Source: Archangiaceae bacterium
GTDB lineage: Bacteria > Myxococcota > Myxococcia > Myxococcales > Myxococcaceae
Direction of reading: 5' to 3'
Assembly (NCBI GenBank): GCA_016714225.1
Contig: JADJNS010000003.1
Span: forward strand, 124,001-188,000
DNA length: 64,000 nucleotides
Part shown: piece by piece, positions 1 to 8,032 of the stretch
Layout of the letters: each line of letters begins with the position of its first letter
How positions within the stretch are numbered: position 1 is the first letter of the stretch
Program-made: the position numbers and the translations under genes
The notes under the pieces: generated by a model
What the model was told of the DNA's origin: nothing
What the model saw: the letters and a program-made list of their open reading frames with translations, nothing else
Databases searched by the model: none

Positions 1-1
1 G

Positions 2-388
2 AGCGCCGCCCGCTCGTTCTCGAGCCACATCGCCGGCCTGAGCGTGGGCCTGATTCTCGGCTTCGAGCTGGCCCTGGTGCCGATGCTGTTCTCGATGATC
101 GGCATCGGCATCGAGGTGCGGCACGTCACCTTCGTCACCGGCCAGCTGGTCTACGCCGGCATGACCCGCGGCGCCTTCGGAGTGCTCCACCCCGACTACC
201 TCTTCGCGCTGTGCAGCATCGGCGTGGTGGGCGCGCTCAACTTCGGGGTCAGCTTCTCGCTCGCGCTGGCCGTCGCCTTCCGCGCCCGCGACGTGCGCGC
301 CGCCGAGCAGGTGCGGCTGCTCTTCGCGGTGGGCAAGCGCTTCCGCCAGCGGCCGCTCGACTTCTTCCGCGCGCCGAAAGACGCCTGA
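2..388 (+). CDS. C-terminal fragment of a site-specific-recombinase-family (PF10136-like) membrane protein
   Basis: The reading frame is open from the left edge, so only the last 128 residues are present. The sequence LDVRHVT-like (IEVRHVTFVTGQLVYA) followed by hydrophobic segments (LFALCSIGVVGALNFGVSFSLALAVAF) resembles the conserved C-terminal end of the family annotated as 'site-specific recombinase' (Gcr type), large multi-pass inner-membrane proteins whose recombinase activity has never been obvious. The tail is short and basic (RQRPLDFFRAPKDA). The gene ends 19 bp before the convergent GNAT gene. The family call rests on the VRHVT-TGQL motif from memory. Confidence 0.6.
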   Translation, partial: SAARSFSSHIAGLSVGLILGFELALVPMLFSMIGIGIEVRHVTFVTGQLVYAGMTRGAFGVLHPDYLFALCSIGVVGALNFGVSFSLALAVAFRARDVRAAEQVRLLFAVGKRFRQRPLDFFRAPKDA

Positions 389-406
389 GAGAGCTGAAAG
401 GATTAT

Positions 407-1246
407 CTAGAGCACGACGGTGCGCTGGGCCCGCCCGGCGAGGTAGCCGACCTTGCGCGCCAGCCCGGCCAGCTGCGCGTTCGAGTCGTCGACGCGCAGG
501 GTGAGCCGCGGCAGCGACGAGAGCAGGTGCCGCGAAATCTGCCCCAGCGAGAGCGTCGCGTGGTGCAGGCGGCGCGCGTCGGGCACCGTGTACAGCCCCT
601 CGAGCTCGGCGCCGTGCGGGCAGCGGCTGCCCAGGTCGATCTTGAACACCAGCCGCTTGTTGTCTTCGAGCACGTAGGTGCGCCGCGTCTGCACCCGCAT
701 CTTCACCCGGTCGGCGAAGGCACGGGCGTCGGTGGCGAGCGGGTCGAGCTCGGTGGCCTCGCGTATCGCGGCGGCGGCCATCGGCACCAGCTGGTCGAGG
801 TCGGCCTCGACCGCCAAGCGCAGAGTGGGGTTCGTGAACGGGCCCAGGTCGTCGGCCGAGACCGCGAACAGCCGCTGCGCGCGGCTCGCCCTGGGCTTCA
901 CCGTGGGGCACAGGTGCTGGAGCAGCACGTCGACCGCGGCCTTGTCGCCCAGCATCGCGCCGGGCGTGAGCTTGCCCGAGAGCGCCTTGGCGATGTCGGC
1001 GATGGCCGCGGGCGGGCTCGCGCTCGGCACCACCAGCGAGCCCGAGCCGCCCACGAACAGCGCTGCGGTCAGCTCGGCATCGACGAAGCGGCCGTGAAAC
1101 GCGAACGGCGGGTGCTGCGGCCGCGGCGCGATGCCGTAGTCCTCGAGAATGCCCAGCAGGTACAGATTGTGCGCCGGCTCGCGCGCGAGCAGGCCCCTCA
1201 ACGTGTCGAGGTGACGAGGCTGAAGCTGCTCGACCGAGACGCCCAT
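407..1246 (-). CDS. GNAT-family N-acetyltransferase with N-terminal DUF4081-like domain
   Basis: 279 residues. The N-terminal half (about 1-130: LQPRHLDTLRGLLAREPAHNLYLLGIL) matches the DUF4081-type start of two-domain GNATs, in which the first half is a degenerate acetyltransferase. The C-terminal half (about 145-279) carries GNAT features: an acidic helix (REATELDP), the core strand AELEGLYTVPDARR, and the final VDDSNAQLAGLARKVGY element, where Asn and the following helix contact acetyl-CoA. It probably acetylates an unknown small molecule or protein amine. It sits 18 bp upstream of the TonB-like protein gene on the same strand and could be co-transcribed with it. The ATG start gives a normal family length. 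Confidence 0.8.
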   Translation of the reverse strand: MGVSVEQLQPRHLDTLRGLLAREPAHNLYLLGILEDYGIAPRPQHPPFAFHGRFVDAELTAALFVGGSGSLVVPSASPPAAIADIAKALSGKLTPGAMLGDKAAVDVLLQHLCPTVKPRASRAQRLFAVSADDLGPFTNPTLRLAVEADLDQLVPMAAAAIREATELDPLATDARAFADRVKMRVQTRRTYVLEDNKRLVFKIDLGSRCPHGAELEGLYTVPDARRLHHATLSLGQISRHLLSSLPRLTLRVDDSNAQLAGLARKVGYLAGRAQRTVVL

Positions 1247-1264
1247 CGCTTTAGGGTTCCCAGC

Positions 1265-1801
1265 CTACTGCGACCCGGCCTCTTTCACGCCAAACGTGTA
1301 GCGCATCTCACCCGAAGGCAGCCCTTTGGCCGGGTCGAGGTGGGCACCCTCGAGGGCGTCTTGCACGCAGGCCAGCAGGTAGGGGTCGGCCGACTTCATC
1401 TTCAGCCGCACGTTCACCACCGAGCCGTCGGGGCGGGTCTGAAAGAGCGCCGACACCCGCAGCGGCCGCTTCGCCCGGGGGTCGGCGTCGCCGAAGCAGG
1501 TCTGCACCACCACTTTGAGCTGCTCGACCACCGCGGCGCGGGCCGACTCTTCGGCCATCGGCGGGCGGTCGGGCCCGGCCGCCGGCGCCGGCTCGGGCTC
1601 GTCTGCAGGTGCAGTTGGAGCGACCACCGGAGGCGGCGCGGCCCGCGGCGGCGCCGGCACCGCAGGGGCGGGGGCCTGCACCGGGGCGGCCACCGGCGGA
1701 GCGGGCGGCGTCACCGGTTGCGGCTCGTGCTGCAGCGCCGCGAGGCCCCACCACACCAGCGCCGCGAAGGGCACCAGCACCGCAGCGGCGATGAGCAGCA
1801 T
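1265..1801 (-). CDS. AgmX/PglI C-terminal-domain-like membrane-anchored protein
   Basis: 178 residues. A single N-terminal membrane helix (about 3-22, LLIAAAVLVPFAALVWWGL) is followed by a Pro/Ala-rich linker (about 28-85) and a compact C-terminal domain (about 95-178) with two cysteines (VVVQTCFGD and YLLACVQDAL) and the repeated pattern 'RPDGSVVNVRLKMKSADPYLLACV'-like (positions about 130-155). This architecture, helix plus Pro-rich spanner plus TonB-like domain with paired Cys, is common in myxobacteria as AgmX/PglI-type or energy-transducer-like proteins. The ATG at 1801 lies 5 bp after the gluQ stop, indicating an operon. A periplasmic spanning or outer-membrane coupling role is inference. 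Confidence 0.6.
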   Translation of the reverse strand: MLLIAAAVLVPFAALVWWGLAALQHEPQPVTPPAPPVAAPVQAPAPAVPAPPRAAPPPVVAPTAPADEPEPAPAAGPDRPPMAEESARAAVVEQLKVVVQTCFGDADPRAKRPLRVSALFQTRPDGSVVNVRLKMKSADPYLLACVQDALEGAHLDPAKGLPSGEMRYTFGVKEAGSQ

Positions 1802-1806
1802 GCGAG

Positions 1807-2712
1807 TCACGTCAGCGAATCTCGTACCACGGCGGGCTCGCGCGAGACGCGGCCCAGGCTGAAGCCGGGCACCAGCTCGCGGGCGGTGATGGGTGCGCCG
1901 TCGGTGAGGCCGCTCCACTTCGCCATCAGGCCCAGCAGCCGCTCGGGGCCGAGGCCGCGCTCGCGAAAGTACGCCACCGTGCTCGAGCCGTCGCGCTTGG
2001 CCATGCGCTTGCCGTGCTCGTCGAGCAACAGCGGCAGGTGGGCGAACTGCGGAGCCGGCTGCTCGAGCGCCGCGTAGAGCTGCAGCTGGCGGGGCGTCGA
2101 CGAGAGGAGGTCGTCTCCGCGCAGCACGTGGGTGATGCCGCTCTGGGCGTCGTCGACCACCACCGCGAGCTGGTAGGCGGCGATGCCGTCGGCGCGGCGA
2201 ATCACGAAGTCGCCGACCGCGCGCGCCACGTCTTGCGTGTAGGGGCCGTGGAGCAGGTCGACGAACGAGGTGGGGCCGCCCTGGGCGCGAAAGCGCACCG
2301 AGGCGGGGTGGCGCGCCTTGGTGGGGCCCTGGCGGCAGGTGCCGGGGTAGAGGGGGCCGTCTTCTCCCTCGTGCGGAGCGCTGGCGGCGCGGGCCAGGTC
2401 GGCGCGCGAGCAGGTGCAGAAGAAGGTGAGGCCCTTGGCGTCGAGCACGCCGAGTGCCTCGCGGTAGAGCAGCGCGCGCTCGCTCTGCACCAATACCGGG
2501 CCGTCCCAGTCGAGGCCCAGCCACTCGAGGTCGCGCTTGAGCGCGTCGACGTACTCCGGCTTGCAGCGGCCGGCGTCGAGGTCTTCGATGCGCAGGTGAA
2601 ACTCGCCGCCCGCCGCCCGCGCGTGCAGCCAGCCGAGCAGCGCGCTGCGCGCATTGCCCAGGTGCATCAGCCCGGTCGGAGACGGAGCGAAGCGGCCACG
2701 CACGCGCGTCAC
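1807..2712 (-). CDS. gluQ: Glutamyl-Q tRNA(Asp) synthetase
   Basis: 301 residues, GTG start. This truncated glutamyl-tRNA synthetase paralogue lacks the anticodon-binding domain and attaches glutamate to queuosine at position 34 of tRNA(Asp). Visible motifs are the class I signature near the start (FAPSPTGLMHLGNARSAL, HIGH equivalent HLGN), a zinc site of the YadB type (CTCSRADL about residue 97 and YPGTCRQG about residue 120), and the KMSKS equivalent RMAKRDGSS near residue 237. The length of about 300 fits GluQRS rather than full GltX (about 470). It is followed 5 bp later by the AgmX-like gene. Confidence 0.93.
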   Translation of the reverse strand: MTRVRGRFAPSPTGLMHLGNARSALLGWLHARAAGGEFHLRIEDLDAGRCKPEYVDALKRDLEWLGLDWDGPVLVQSERALLYREALGVLDAKGLTFFCTCSRADLARAASAPHEGEDGPLYPGTCRQGPTKARHPASVRFRAQGGPTSFVDLLHGPYTQDVARAVGDFVIRRADGIAAYQLAVVVDDAQSGITHVLRGDDLLSSTPRQLQLYAALEQPAPQFAHLPLLLDEHGKRMAKRDGSSTVAYFRERGLGPERLLGLMAKWSGLTDGAPITARELVPGFSLGRVSREPAVVRDSLT

Positions 2713-2716
2713 CGGT

Positions 2717-2930
2717 CACCCTGAGCGAAGCCGCGAAGCGGCGAAGTCGAATGGGTGCACTCCAGGTCGAAGGCACCCACGGCGCGAGCTCCAGGCGTCA
2801 AGCAGCACCGCGTCGCGCAACACTACGATGGAGTATCTGCTGCTCAGCCTTCGGCGAGCGACAGCAGGGGTTCGACGAGCTCACCCTGCTCGGGTTCGCT
2901 GGTCTTTCTCTGACCAACGCGCTCAGGGTG
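2717..2930. repeat. Intergenic element bounded by 11-bp inverted repeats
   Basis: The 226-bp gap between gluQ and the PEGA gene has no convincing ORF. CACCCTGAGCG (2717-2727) and its exact inverse CGCTCAGGGTG (2920-2930) lie at its ends. Inside is a small hairpin, GCCGC-GAA-GCGGC. The TTCGACGAGCTCACCCTG wording is typical of short dispersed palindromic elements in many GC-rich genomes. A MITE or REP-like nature is inferred; only one copy is visible here. Confidence 0.4.
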
Positions 2931-2938
2931 CCCGCCCG

Positions 2939-4201
2939 CTACGGCTTCTTCTTGAGCGGCGAGCGCTTGCCGTCGCCGCCGCCGAGGGGTTTGCGGCTGC
3001 CCTCGTCTTTGGTGGTGCCGGTGGTGTCGGGCTCACCGACGTCGAGGGTGTCTTTGCCGGGCTGCACGCCGTACTTCGCCTCGGCGAGCTTCACGCCGCC
3101 GGGGCCGGTGTTGGGCAGCACGGGAGACGGCACCTTCACCGCGTCGCCCGACTTGCCGCCCTTGGTCGAGAGGGCGCTGGCGATCTTGAAGAACTCCATG
3201 CCGGCCGAGAGCAGCTCGGTGTCGAACGACGCGCGCTCGAGGCGGCGCACCTCGTTGCCCTTGGCGGCGTAGACGAACGAGTCGAGGGCCAGCCCCTTGC
3301 CCTCTCTCGAGAGGGTGCCGAACACCAGCAGGTCGAGGCCCGAGGCGTCGCTGAGCTCCTTGGCGGCCTTGACCATGTCGGCGTCGAGGTGGTTCTGCGA
3401 GACCGACGACAGCAGGCGCGACTCGGGGTCTTTGGCCTGCGAGGCGCCGGTGACCTTGGCGGTCTTGCCGCTCGCGACCTCGGCCACGCCGCCCAGCACC
3501 TCACCGTTGGCGAGCGAGGCGCGCCAGAAGTGCGAGCCGGCCGGCACCTCTTTGACCAGCAGCGGGGTGTTGCCGAGCGGCACGCCGTCGACCAGCACCG
3601 CCGCGCCCGACGGGGTGGTCTCGAGCTGCAGCACGCCCTTGGCGCCGTCTTTCACCGTCTTGCGGGTGTCCGAGACGACGCGCGCGAACAGCTGCGAGGT
3701 CGCGGCGAGCGGCAGGTCGCGGTCGGGGGCGAGGCCGAGGGCGGCCTTCAGGCTGGCGAGCCCTTCGTCGTCGCGGCCGGTGTTGTACTGCACCGCGGCG
3801 AGCAGCGCGTAGGCGTCGACGACCTCGCCGATGTCGGTGACCGCGCCGGCGTTCGAGCGGTAGGCCGCGACCGCCTTGGCGAGCGCCTCGGAGGCGAGGC
3901 GGAACTTCTTCTTCTTGCGCTGGTCTTTCGCGTCGTCGACGAGCTTGCGCGCGCCTTCGAGCGCCTCGGCGCCGGCGGCATCGGCCGAAGCCACCTTGCG
4001 CAGGTCGATGAACTGCAGGCCCTCGGCGTTCTTCAGCTCGGTCGAGAGCATGCCGCTGGCCTTGACGCCGGCGCGGGCCGGCACGTCACCCGACAGCGAG
4101 GCGAAGGGCAGCACGCCGAGCTTCTGGGCGTTGGCGGCGGGGGTCTCCTCGGCGACGGCGGTGAGCGAGCAGACGAAGGCGGCGATCAACACGGAGCGCA
4201 T
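2939..4201 (-). CDS. Secreted PEGA-domain protein
   Basis: 420 residues with a Sec signal (MRSVLIAAFVCSLTAVAEE). Residues about 28-62 (KLGVLPFASLSGDVPARAG... SGMLSTEL) resemble the nucleotide-free 'FlgT/GNA1162-like' fold that often opens such proteins. A helical, TPR-like stretch follows (about 90-190, KFRLASEALAKAVAAYRSN, DAYALLAAVQYNTGRDDEGLASLKAAL). A PEGA repeat lies at about 210-250 (LQLETTPSGAAVLVDGVPLG-TP). The C-terminus is low-complexity and basic (GGGDGKRSPLKKKP). PEGA proteins are extracytoplasmic and usually act as cell-envelope scaffolds; the specific role is unknown. The start is the ATG that opens the signal peptide. Longer upstream extension is not supported. Confidence 0.75.
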   Translation of the reverse strand: MRSVLIAAFVCSLTAVAEETPAANAQKLGVLPFASLSGDVPARAGVKASGMLSTELKNAEGLQFIDLRKVASADAAGAEALEGARKLVDDAKDQRKKKKFRLASEALAKAVAAYRSNAGAVTDIGEVVDAYALLAAVQYNTGRDDEGLASLKAALGLAPDRDLPLAATSQLFARVVSDTRKTVKDGAKGVLQLETTPSGAAVLVDGVPLGNTPLLVKEVPAGSHFWRASLANGEVLGGVAEVASGKTAKVTGASQAKDPESRLLSSVSQNHLDADMVKAAKELSDASGLDLLVFGTLSREGKGLALDSFVYAAKGNEVRRLERASFDTELLSAGMEFFKIASALSTKGGKSGDAVKVPSPVLPNTGPGGVKLAEAKYGVQPGKDTLDVGEPDTTGTTKDEGSRKPLGGGDGKRSPLKKKP

Positions 4202-4227
4202 GGGCCGGCAGATACCACGCCACCTTG

Positions 4228-4464
4228 TTACGGGCACACCTTCACGCAGTTGTCGCAGCCGGCGCAGGTCGACCCGCAGGTACAGGTCGAGCCGTTCGAG
4301 CAGGTGCCGGTGCCCGGGCTGCACGCGGTGAAGCACTGCGGGCCGCTGTTGAGAATGGCGCAGATCTGCCCTGAGGTGCAGCTGATCGACGAGCAGGTGG
4401 CGCTGGGGGTGGTGCCGCCGCAGCCGAAAAAGGTGACGGTCACCATCAGGAGCAGGGTTCGCAT
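4228..4464 (-). CDS. Small Cys-rich lipoprotein
   Basis: 78 residues. The lipoprotein signal MRTLLLMVTVTFFGC ends in a lipobox (FFGC), and the mature part carries 13 further cysteines in a dense pattern (CSSISCTSGQIC, CTCGSTCAGCDNC). Such patterns give disulfide-locked microdomains in myxobacterial secreted proteins; no metal-binding function can be assigned. It lies 27 bp upstream of the PEGA gene on the same strand and 29 bp from the divergent metallophosphoesterase. The ATG at 4464 is preceded by AAGGTG, a weak ribosome site. No homologue is recognised. Confidence 0.6.
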   Translation of the reverse strand: MRTLLLMVTVTFFGCGGTTPSATCSSISCTSGQICAILNSGPQCFTACSPGTGTCSNGSTCTCGSTCAGCDNCVKVCP

Positions 4465-4492
4465 TGGCGCACCTTGCCACGGCGTGTAAGAG

Positions 4493-5353
4493 ATGGCGCG
4501 CATGCGGTTTCTCCACTGCTCTGACGTGCACATCACCGGCGACTACCGCGCGCGCTCGCTGATTCAGCTGGGCTGGCGGCGCATGCCGGCGCTGGGCGAG
4601 CTGTTCATCAAGGGGCGCTATCGCAACTTCGAGAAGGCGCCGCAGACGGTGCGACAGATCATGCTCGACGCCGAGCGCCACCGGGCCGGCCACGTCATCG
4701 TCTCGGGCGACGTCACCGCGTACGCGCTGGAAGAAGAGTTCGACGGCGCGCGGGCGGCGTTCGAGCCGTGGGCGTCGGACAAGCAGAAGTGCACGGTGAT
4801 ACCCGGCAACCACGACACGTACACTCCGGGCACGCTGCGCGACCACCGCTTCGAGCGGCGCTTCGGTCACCTGCTCGAGTCGGACCTGCCCGAGGTGGCG
4901 CGCGAAGGCCCCTTCCCCTTCGTGCGGCTGCTCGACGGCGCGGCGGTCATCGGCCTCAAGTCGGCGCGCGTACCGCTGGTGCCGGGCTTCTCGTTCGGCG
5001 TCATCGGCCGCCGCCAGCTCGAAGGCGTGGACCTCGCGCTCGCCGACCCGCGCCTCGAAGGCCGCGCGGTGCTGGTGGTGGTGCACCACGCGCCGCTGAC
5101 GAAGTCAGGCAAACCCGACCGCCCGCTCCACGGCCTGGTCGACGCAAAGAAACTCTTCAGCCGCCTGAAAGGCCCGCGCTTCGCAGTGCTGCACGGGCAC
5201 ATTCACCACCGCTACCACCACCCCGCCACCGCCGAGCGCCCGCACATCTTCGGAGCGGGCAGCTCGACCCAAGCAGGCCGCGAAGGCTACTGGCTGATCG
5301 ACGTGAAAGACGGGCAAATCGCGGGCAGCGAAATGCACCAACCGGGAAACTGA
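4493..5353 (+). CDS. Calcineurin-like metallophosphoesterase
   Basis: 286 residues, cytoplasmic. All five metallophosphoesterase blocks are present: D-x-H (CSDVHITGD), GD (VSGDVT), GNHD (IPGNHDTY), H (VVHHAPL) and GHxH (LHGHIHHRY). It binds two metals and hydrolyses a phosphodiester or phosphomonoester; the substrate is unknown. A paralogue with the same closing motif (GAGSST-GYW) lies at 59508-60323. Starts at 4493 (MARMRFLHCSD) or 4502 (MRFLHCSD) are both possible; MRFLH is the typical family beginning. Confidence 0.85.
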   Translation: MARMRFLHCSDVHITGDYRARSLIQLGWRRMPALGELFIKGRYRNFEKAPQTVRQIMLDAERHRAGHVIVSGDVTAYALEEEFDGARAAFEPWASDKQKCTVIPGNHDTYTPGTLRDHRFERRFGHLLESDLPEVAREGPFPFVRLLDGAAVIGLKSARVPLVPGFSFGVIGRRQLEGVDLALADPRLEGRAVLVVVHHAPLTKSGKPDRPLHGLVDAKKLFSRLKGPRFAVLHGHIHHRYHHPATAERPHIFGAGSSTQAGREGYWLIDVKDGQIAGSEMHQPGN

Positions 5354-5386
5354 AAACCCCGAACCCGCCACAGCTCACGAACCTGC

Positions 5387-5421
5387 GTGGACGTGGACGT
5401 GGACGTACGTGGACGTGGACG
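5387..5421. repeat. GTGGAC hexamer microsatellite
   Basis: Three GTGGAC units, a GTAC interruption, then two more units lie between the metallophosphoesterase and a convergent small gene. The interruption makes the block partly palindromic (GTGGACGTACGTGGAC region). It may act as a terminator-like hairpin or be simple slippage; no poly-T follows. Confidence 0.6.
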
Positions 5422-5460
5422 GCCGTTGCAGTCAGCGCGACGAGCCGCCGACACGCCCCA

Positions 5461-5775
5461 TCAAGGCGCACCCATGCCCTGACATTCAGCCGGGCTGGGC
5501 TGCCCGCACTCGCTCTTCAGCAGCGCCCGGGCGCAGGCCGCCTTCTTGTCGGCGTTGCTGGCCGACACCTGCTCTTTGCGCGAGGTGTCTTTGCAGGCCT
5601 TCGACACGGCCATGCACCGGTCTTTCGCGTCGGGCTTGCAGCTGGTGGCGTGGCAGATGGCACCTGCCCAGAGATCGCAGAGCCAGCGTTCGCTGTACGC
5701 ATCGGGCTTCACTCCGACTGCGCTGGACGACAACCACGCCGAGATGACGAGAGTGAGCACCATGACGGCCCTCAT
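5461..5775 (-). CDS. Small secreted Cys-rich protein
   Basis: 104 residues with an N-terminal signal segment (MRAVMVLTLVISAWLSSSAVG) and eight cysteines spread through the mature part (WLCDLWAGAICHATSC, DRCMAVSKACKD, ACARALLKSECG, AECQG). The alternation of Cys and short helices suggests a disulfide-bonded helical hairpin domain secreted to the periplasm or outside. It is not recognised as any named family. It is divergent from the cyclase gene, with 55 bp between the two starts. Confidence 0.6.
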   Translation of the reverse strand: MRAVMVLTLVISAWLSSSAVGVKPDAYSERWLCDLWAGAICHATSCKPDAKDRCMAVSKACKDTSRKEQVSASNADKKAACARALLKSECGQPSPAECQGMGAP

Positions 5776-5830
5776 CCTAACCCCAAGGCGCGATACGCCG
5801 CGAAAAGGTGGTGCTACAAAGCGGTAGCGT

Positions 5831-7444
5831 ATGACCGAAGATCCGTCCGAGCTGACGCGAGAAGAGCTCCAGGCGCTTCGCAGACTGAACCGCGCCGTCG
5901 ACGACGTGCTGGAAGAGTCGCTCAAGGCGCGCGAGAGCCTCGAGCAGACCTTTCGCCGCCTCTTCCCCCGGCTGCTCGAGCTGACCGGGGCGGTGGGCGT
6001 GGCGATCACCACGCTCGACGAAGAGCTGACCCGCCAGACCTGGCACCTGGGCGACTTCGGGGGAATCTTCCCCGGCACGGTGCTCGACGAGAACCACTGG
6101 GGCGCGCGGCGCTTCGGCCCGGGCACCCTGGTCACGCAAGAGCTCGACGTGGTCGGCCTCAAGGTGGGCGCGATCGGGCTGCTGTACGAGGGCGACCAGA
6201 CGGCGCCCGAGACCGCCGGCCGCCTCGCCCGCGCGATCGACACCATCGCCGAAGAGCTCGACACGGTCTTGGCCAGCGTGCAGACCGCCAGCGAGAAGCA
6301 CCAGCTGCTGGTCACCATCAACCAGTTCCTCTCGAACCGCGTCTTCGAAGCGGGCATGGACCAGGCGGTGCGCGCGCTGAGCGACCGGGTGAAGATTCCC
6401 GGCTTCATGCTGCTCTACCGCGACGCGGTCGAGTCGGGCGCGATGCACTACCGCATCTACAACCACGGCCAGCTCGAGCACGCCTCGAACGGCACCCGCC
6501 ACGGGCCGCTCGACCACGCGATTCGCTCGCACGGGCCCAAGCTCATCTCGAGCACCGACGGCACGCTGCGCACCGTGCTGGGCAGCGCCCGAGCGGTCGA
6601 GGCGGTGCTGATCAGCGGCGTGGGCGACAACAACAGCACGCTCGGCAAGATCATGGTGTGGAGCAGCGGCGACGGCTTCTCCGCCTTCACGATGGACCTG
6701 CTCCGCCTGCTCGCCGCCACGCTCTCGCAGCGGCTCATCGACTACAACCGCGAGCGCATTCACCTCTCGCAGTTCTTCTCTGCGTCGGTGATGGACGACC
6801 TGCTGCGCGACCCCGACTACGAGCGGCGCTACCTGCAGCCGCGCGCCGAAGAGGTCGGCATTCTCTTCGCCGACATCAACGGCTTCACCCGCATCTGTGA
6901 GCAGGTGCTCGAGCGGCCCGAGCGCATCGGCAAGTTCGTCGACGACTGGAGCGACGAGGCGGTGCGCATTCTCCACCGCTACGGCGGCGTGTTCGACAAG
7001 ATGGTCGGCGACTGCGTCATCGGCCTGTTCGGCCCGCCGTTCTTCCGCTCGTCGCGAGCGCAGCGGGCGGCCGACGCGGTGCGCGCGGCGATCGAGATAC
7101 AGACGTTCACCCGCGAGAAGATGAGCGCGCACCCCGAGGTGTCGCGGCTGTCAGAGATTCTCAAGCTGCCGGGCCTCGGCGTGGCGATCGGCGTGAACCT
7201 CGCCTCGACCTTCTGCGGCCTGTTCGGGCCCAACCGCCAGTACACCGGCTTCTCGACCGGTATGAACCAGACCGCGCGCCTGCAGTCGCTGGGCAGCTTC
7301 CGCGAGACGCTGGTGATGGACACGGTGAAAGACGCGCTCGAGGGGTTCGAGACTCCTGACCTGAAGGGCCTGAAGTACGGCCCGCTGACCGAGACGCCGG
7401 TGAAGAACGTCGAGAAGCCGCTGCGGCACTTCAAGGTGTTGTAG
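5831..7444 (+). CDS. Class III adenylate/guanylate cyclase with N-terminal GAF regions
   Basis: 537 residues. An N-terminal coiled segment (about 1-40) leads into one or two GAF-like domains (about 45-150 and 160-310). The class III cyclase catalytic domain spans about 340-500: the first metal Asp is in GILFADINGFT, the second in DKMVGDCVIGLFG, and the dimer-arm region is IGVNLASTFCGLFG with QYTGFSTGMNQTARLQ. The Lys/Asp purine-specifying residues cannot be fixed by eye, so ATP versus GTP is not proven. No membrane segments are seen, so it is a cytoplasmic ligand-sensing cyclase. It stands alone, divergent from 5461-5775. Confidence 0.85.
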   Translation: MTEDPSELTREELQALRRLNRAVDDVLEESLKARESLEQTFRRLFPRLLELTGAVGVAITTLDEELTRQTWHLGDFGGIFPGTVLDENHWGARRFGPGTLVTQELDVVGLKVGAIGLLYEGDQTAPETAGRLARAIDTIAEELDTVLASVQTASEKHQLLVTINQFLSNRVFEAGMDQAVRALSDRVKIPGFMLLYRDAVESGAMHYRIYNHGQLEHASNGTRHGPLDHAIRSHGPKLISSTDGTLRTVLGSARAVEAVLISGVGDNNSTLGKIMVWSSGDGFSAFTMDLLRLLAATLSQRLIDYNRERIHLSQFFSASVMDDLLRDPDYERRYLQPRAEEVGILFADINGFTRICEQVLERPERIGKFVDDWSDEAVRILHRYGGVFDKMVGDCVIGLFGPPFFRSSRAQRAADAVRAAIEIQTFTREKMSAHPEVSRLSEILKLPGLGVAIGVNLASTFCGLFGPNRQYTGFSTGMNQTARLQSLGSFRETLVMDTVKDALEGFETPDLKGLKYGPLTETPVKNVEKPLRHFKVL

Positions 7445-7460
7445 CGGTCGCTCGCAGCGC

Positions 7461-7823
7461 TCAGGCGCGGAGAATCGGCCCGGTGTATCGCCGGGTGAAG
7501 TGAATCCACCCCTTCGAGTCGATCTCGACCACCCACTCCATGTTGGGAATGAAGGTGAAGCGCCCGCGCACGAAGCTCTCGAGCAGATCGGCGCCCTGCA
7601 TCGGGGTGAGGTTCGGCCCGCGGAAAGAGACGTGCAGCCAGGTGTCGAGGGTGGGCGTCACGTCTACTGAAGCGCAGATCTGCAGGGCTTCGACGCGGCG
7701 GTAGTAGTCGGAAGTGACCCGGCGCTTGTCGCTGGTGAGCCAGTTGCGCGGGTTCAGCGCGAACTCGAGCAGTGGGCCCGAAGCTTTTTCGATGCTCTCG
7801 CTCTGCGAAATCGTGGTGCGCAT
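7461..7823 (-). CDS. Conserved-looking hypothetical protein (PilZ-size)
   Basis: 120 residues. An excellent ribosome site (GGGAGG, 6 nt before ATG) fixes the start at 7823, rejecting the longer frame to 7973. The sequence mixes beta-strand-like segments (LHVSFRGPNLTP, FTFIPNMEWVVEID, GWIHFTRRYTG) and a short helix. No family is recognised; it is about the size of PilZ-like or small sensor domains but lacks the RxxxR motif. It ends 16 bp from the convergent cyclase gene. Confidence 0.6.
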   Translation of the reverse strand: MRTTISQSESIEKASGPLLEFALNPRNWLTSDKRRVTSDYYRRVEALQICASVDVTPTLDTWLHVSFRGPNLTPMQGADLLESFVRGRFTFIPNMEWVVEIDSKGWIHFTRRYTGPILRA

Positions 7824-8032
7824 CACCAGCCTCCCGGTCGAGCTCGATTGCAGGGAAAGAAAATCGCGCGCGACGATCTGAAACAAGCGGGGGCGGGCCT
7901 TGACGCGGTCGATTTCGGCCGAATCACGCAGACCGACTTGAAAACGCGCCGAGAGCGACCACTCGCCGCGCACTCGCGACCGCTCACCCCAACCCGCCGC
8001 ACTTCGAGCCCGGCCGGCCGTTTTCTACCGGC

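Noticed and set aside
1247..1275. -24/-12 element for the GNAT gene (CGGGTC-N5-AGGCT, 17 nt from ATG)
   Set aside because: Only half of the positions match. In 70% GC sequence GG-N10-GC alone is expected often.
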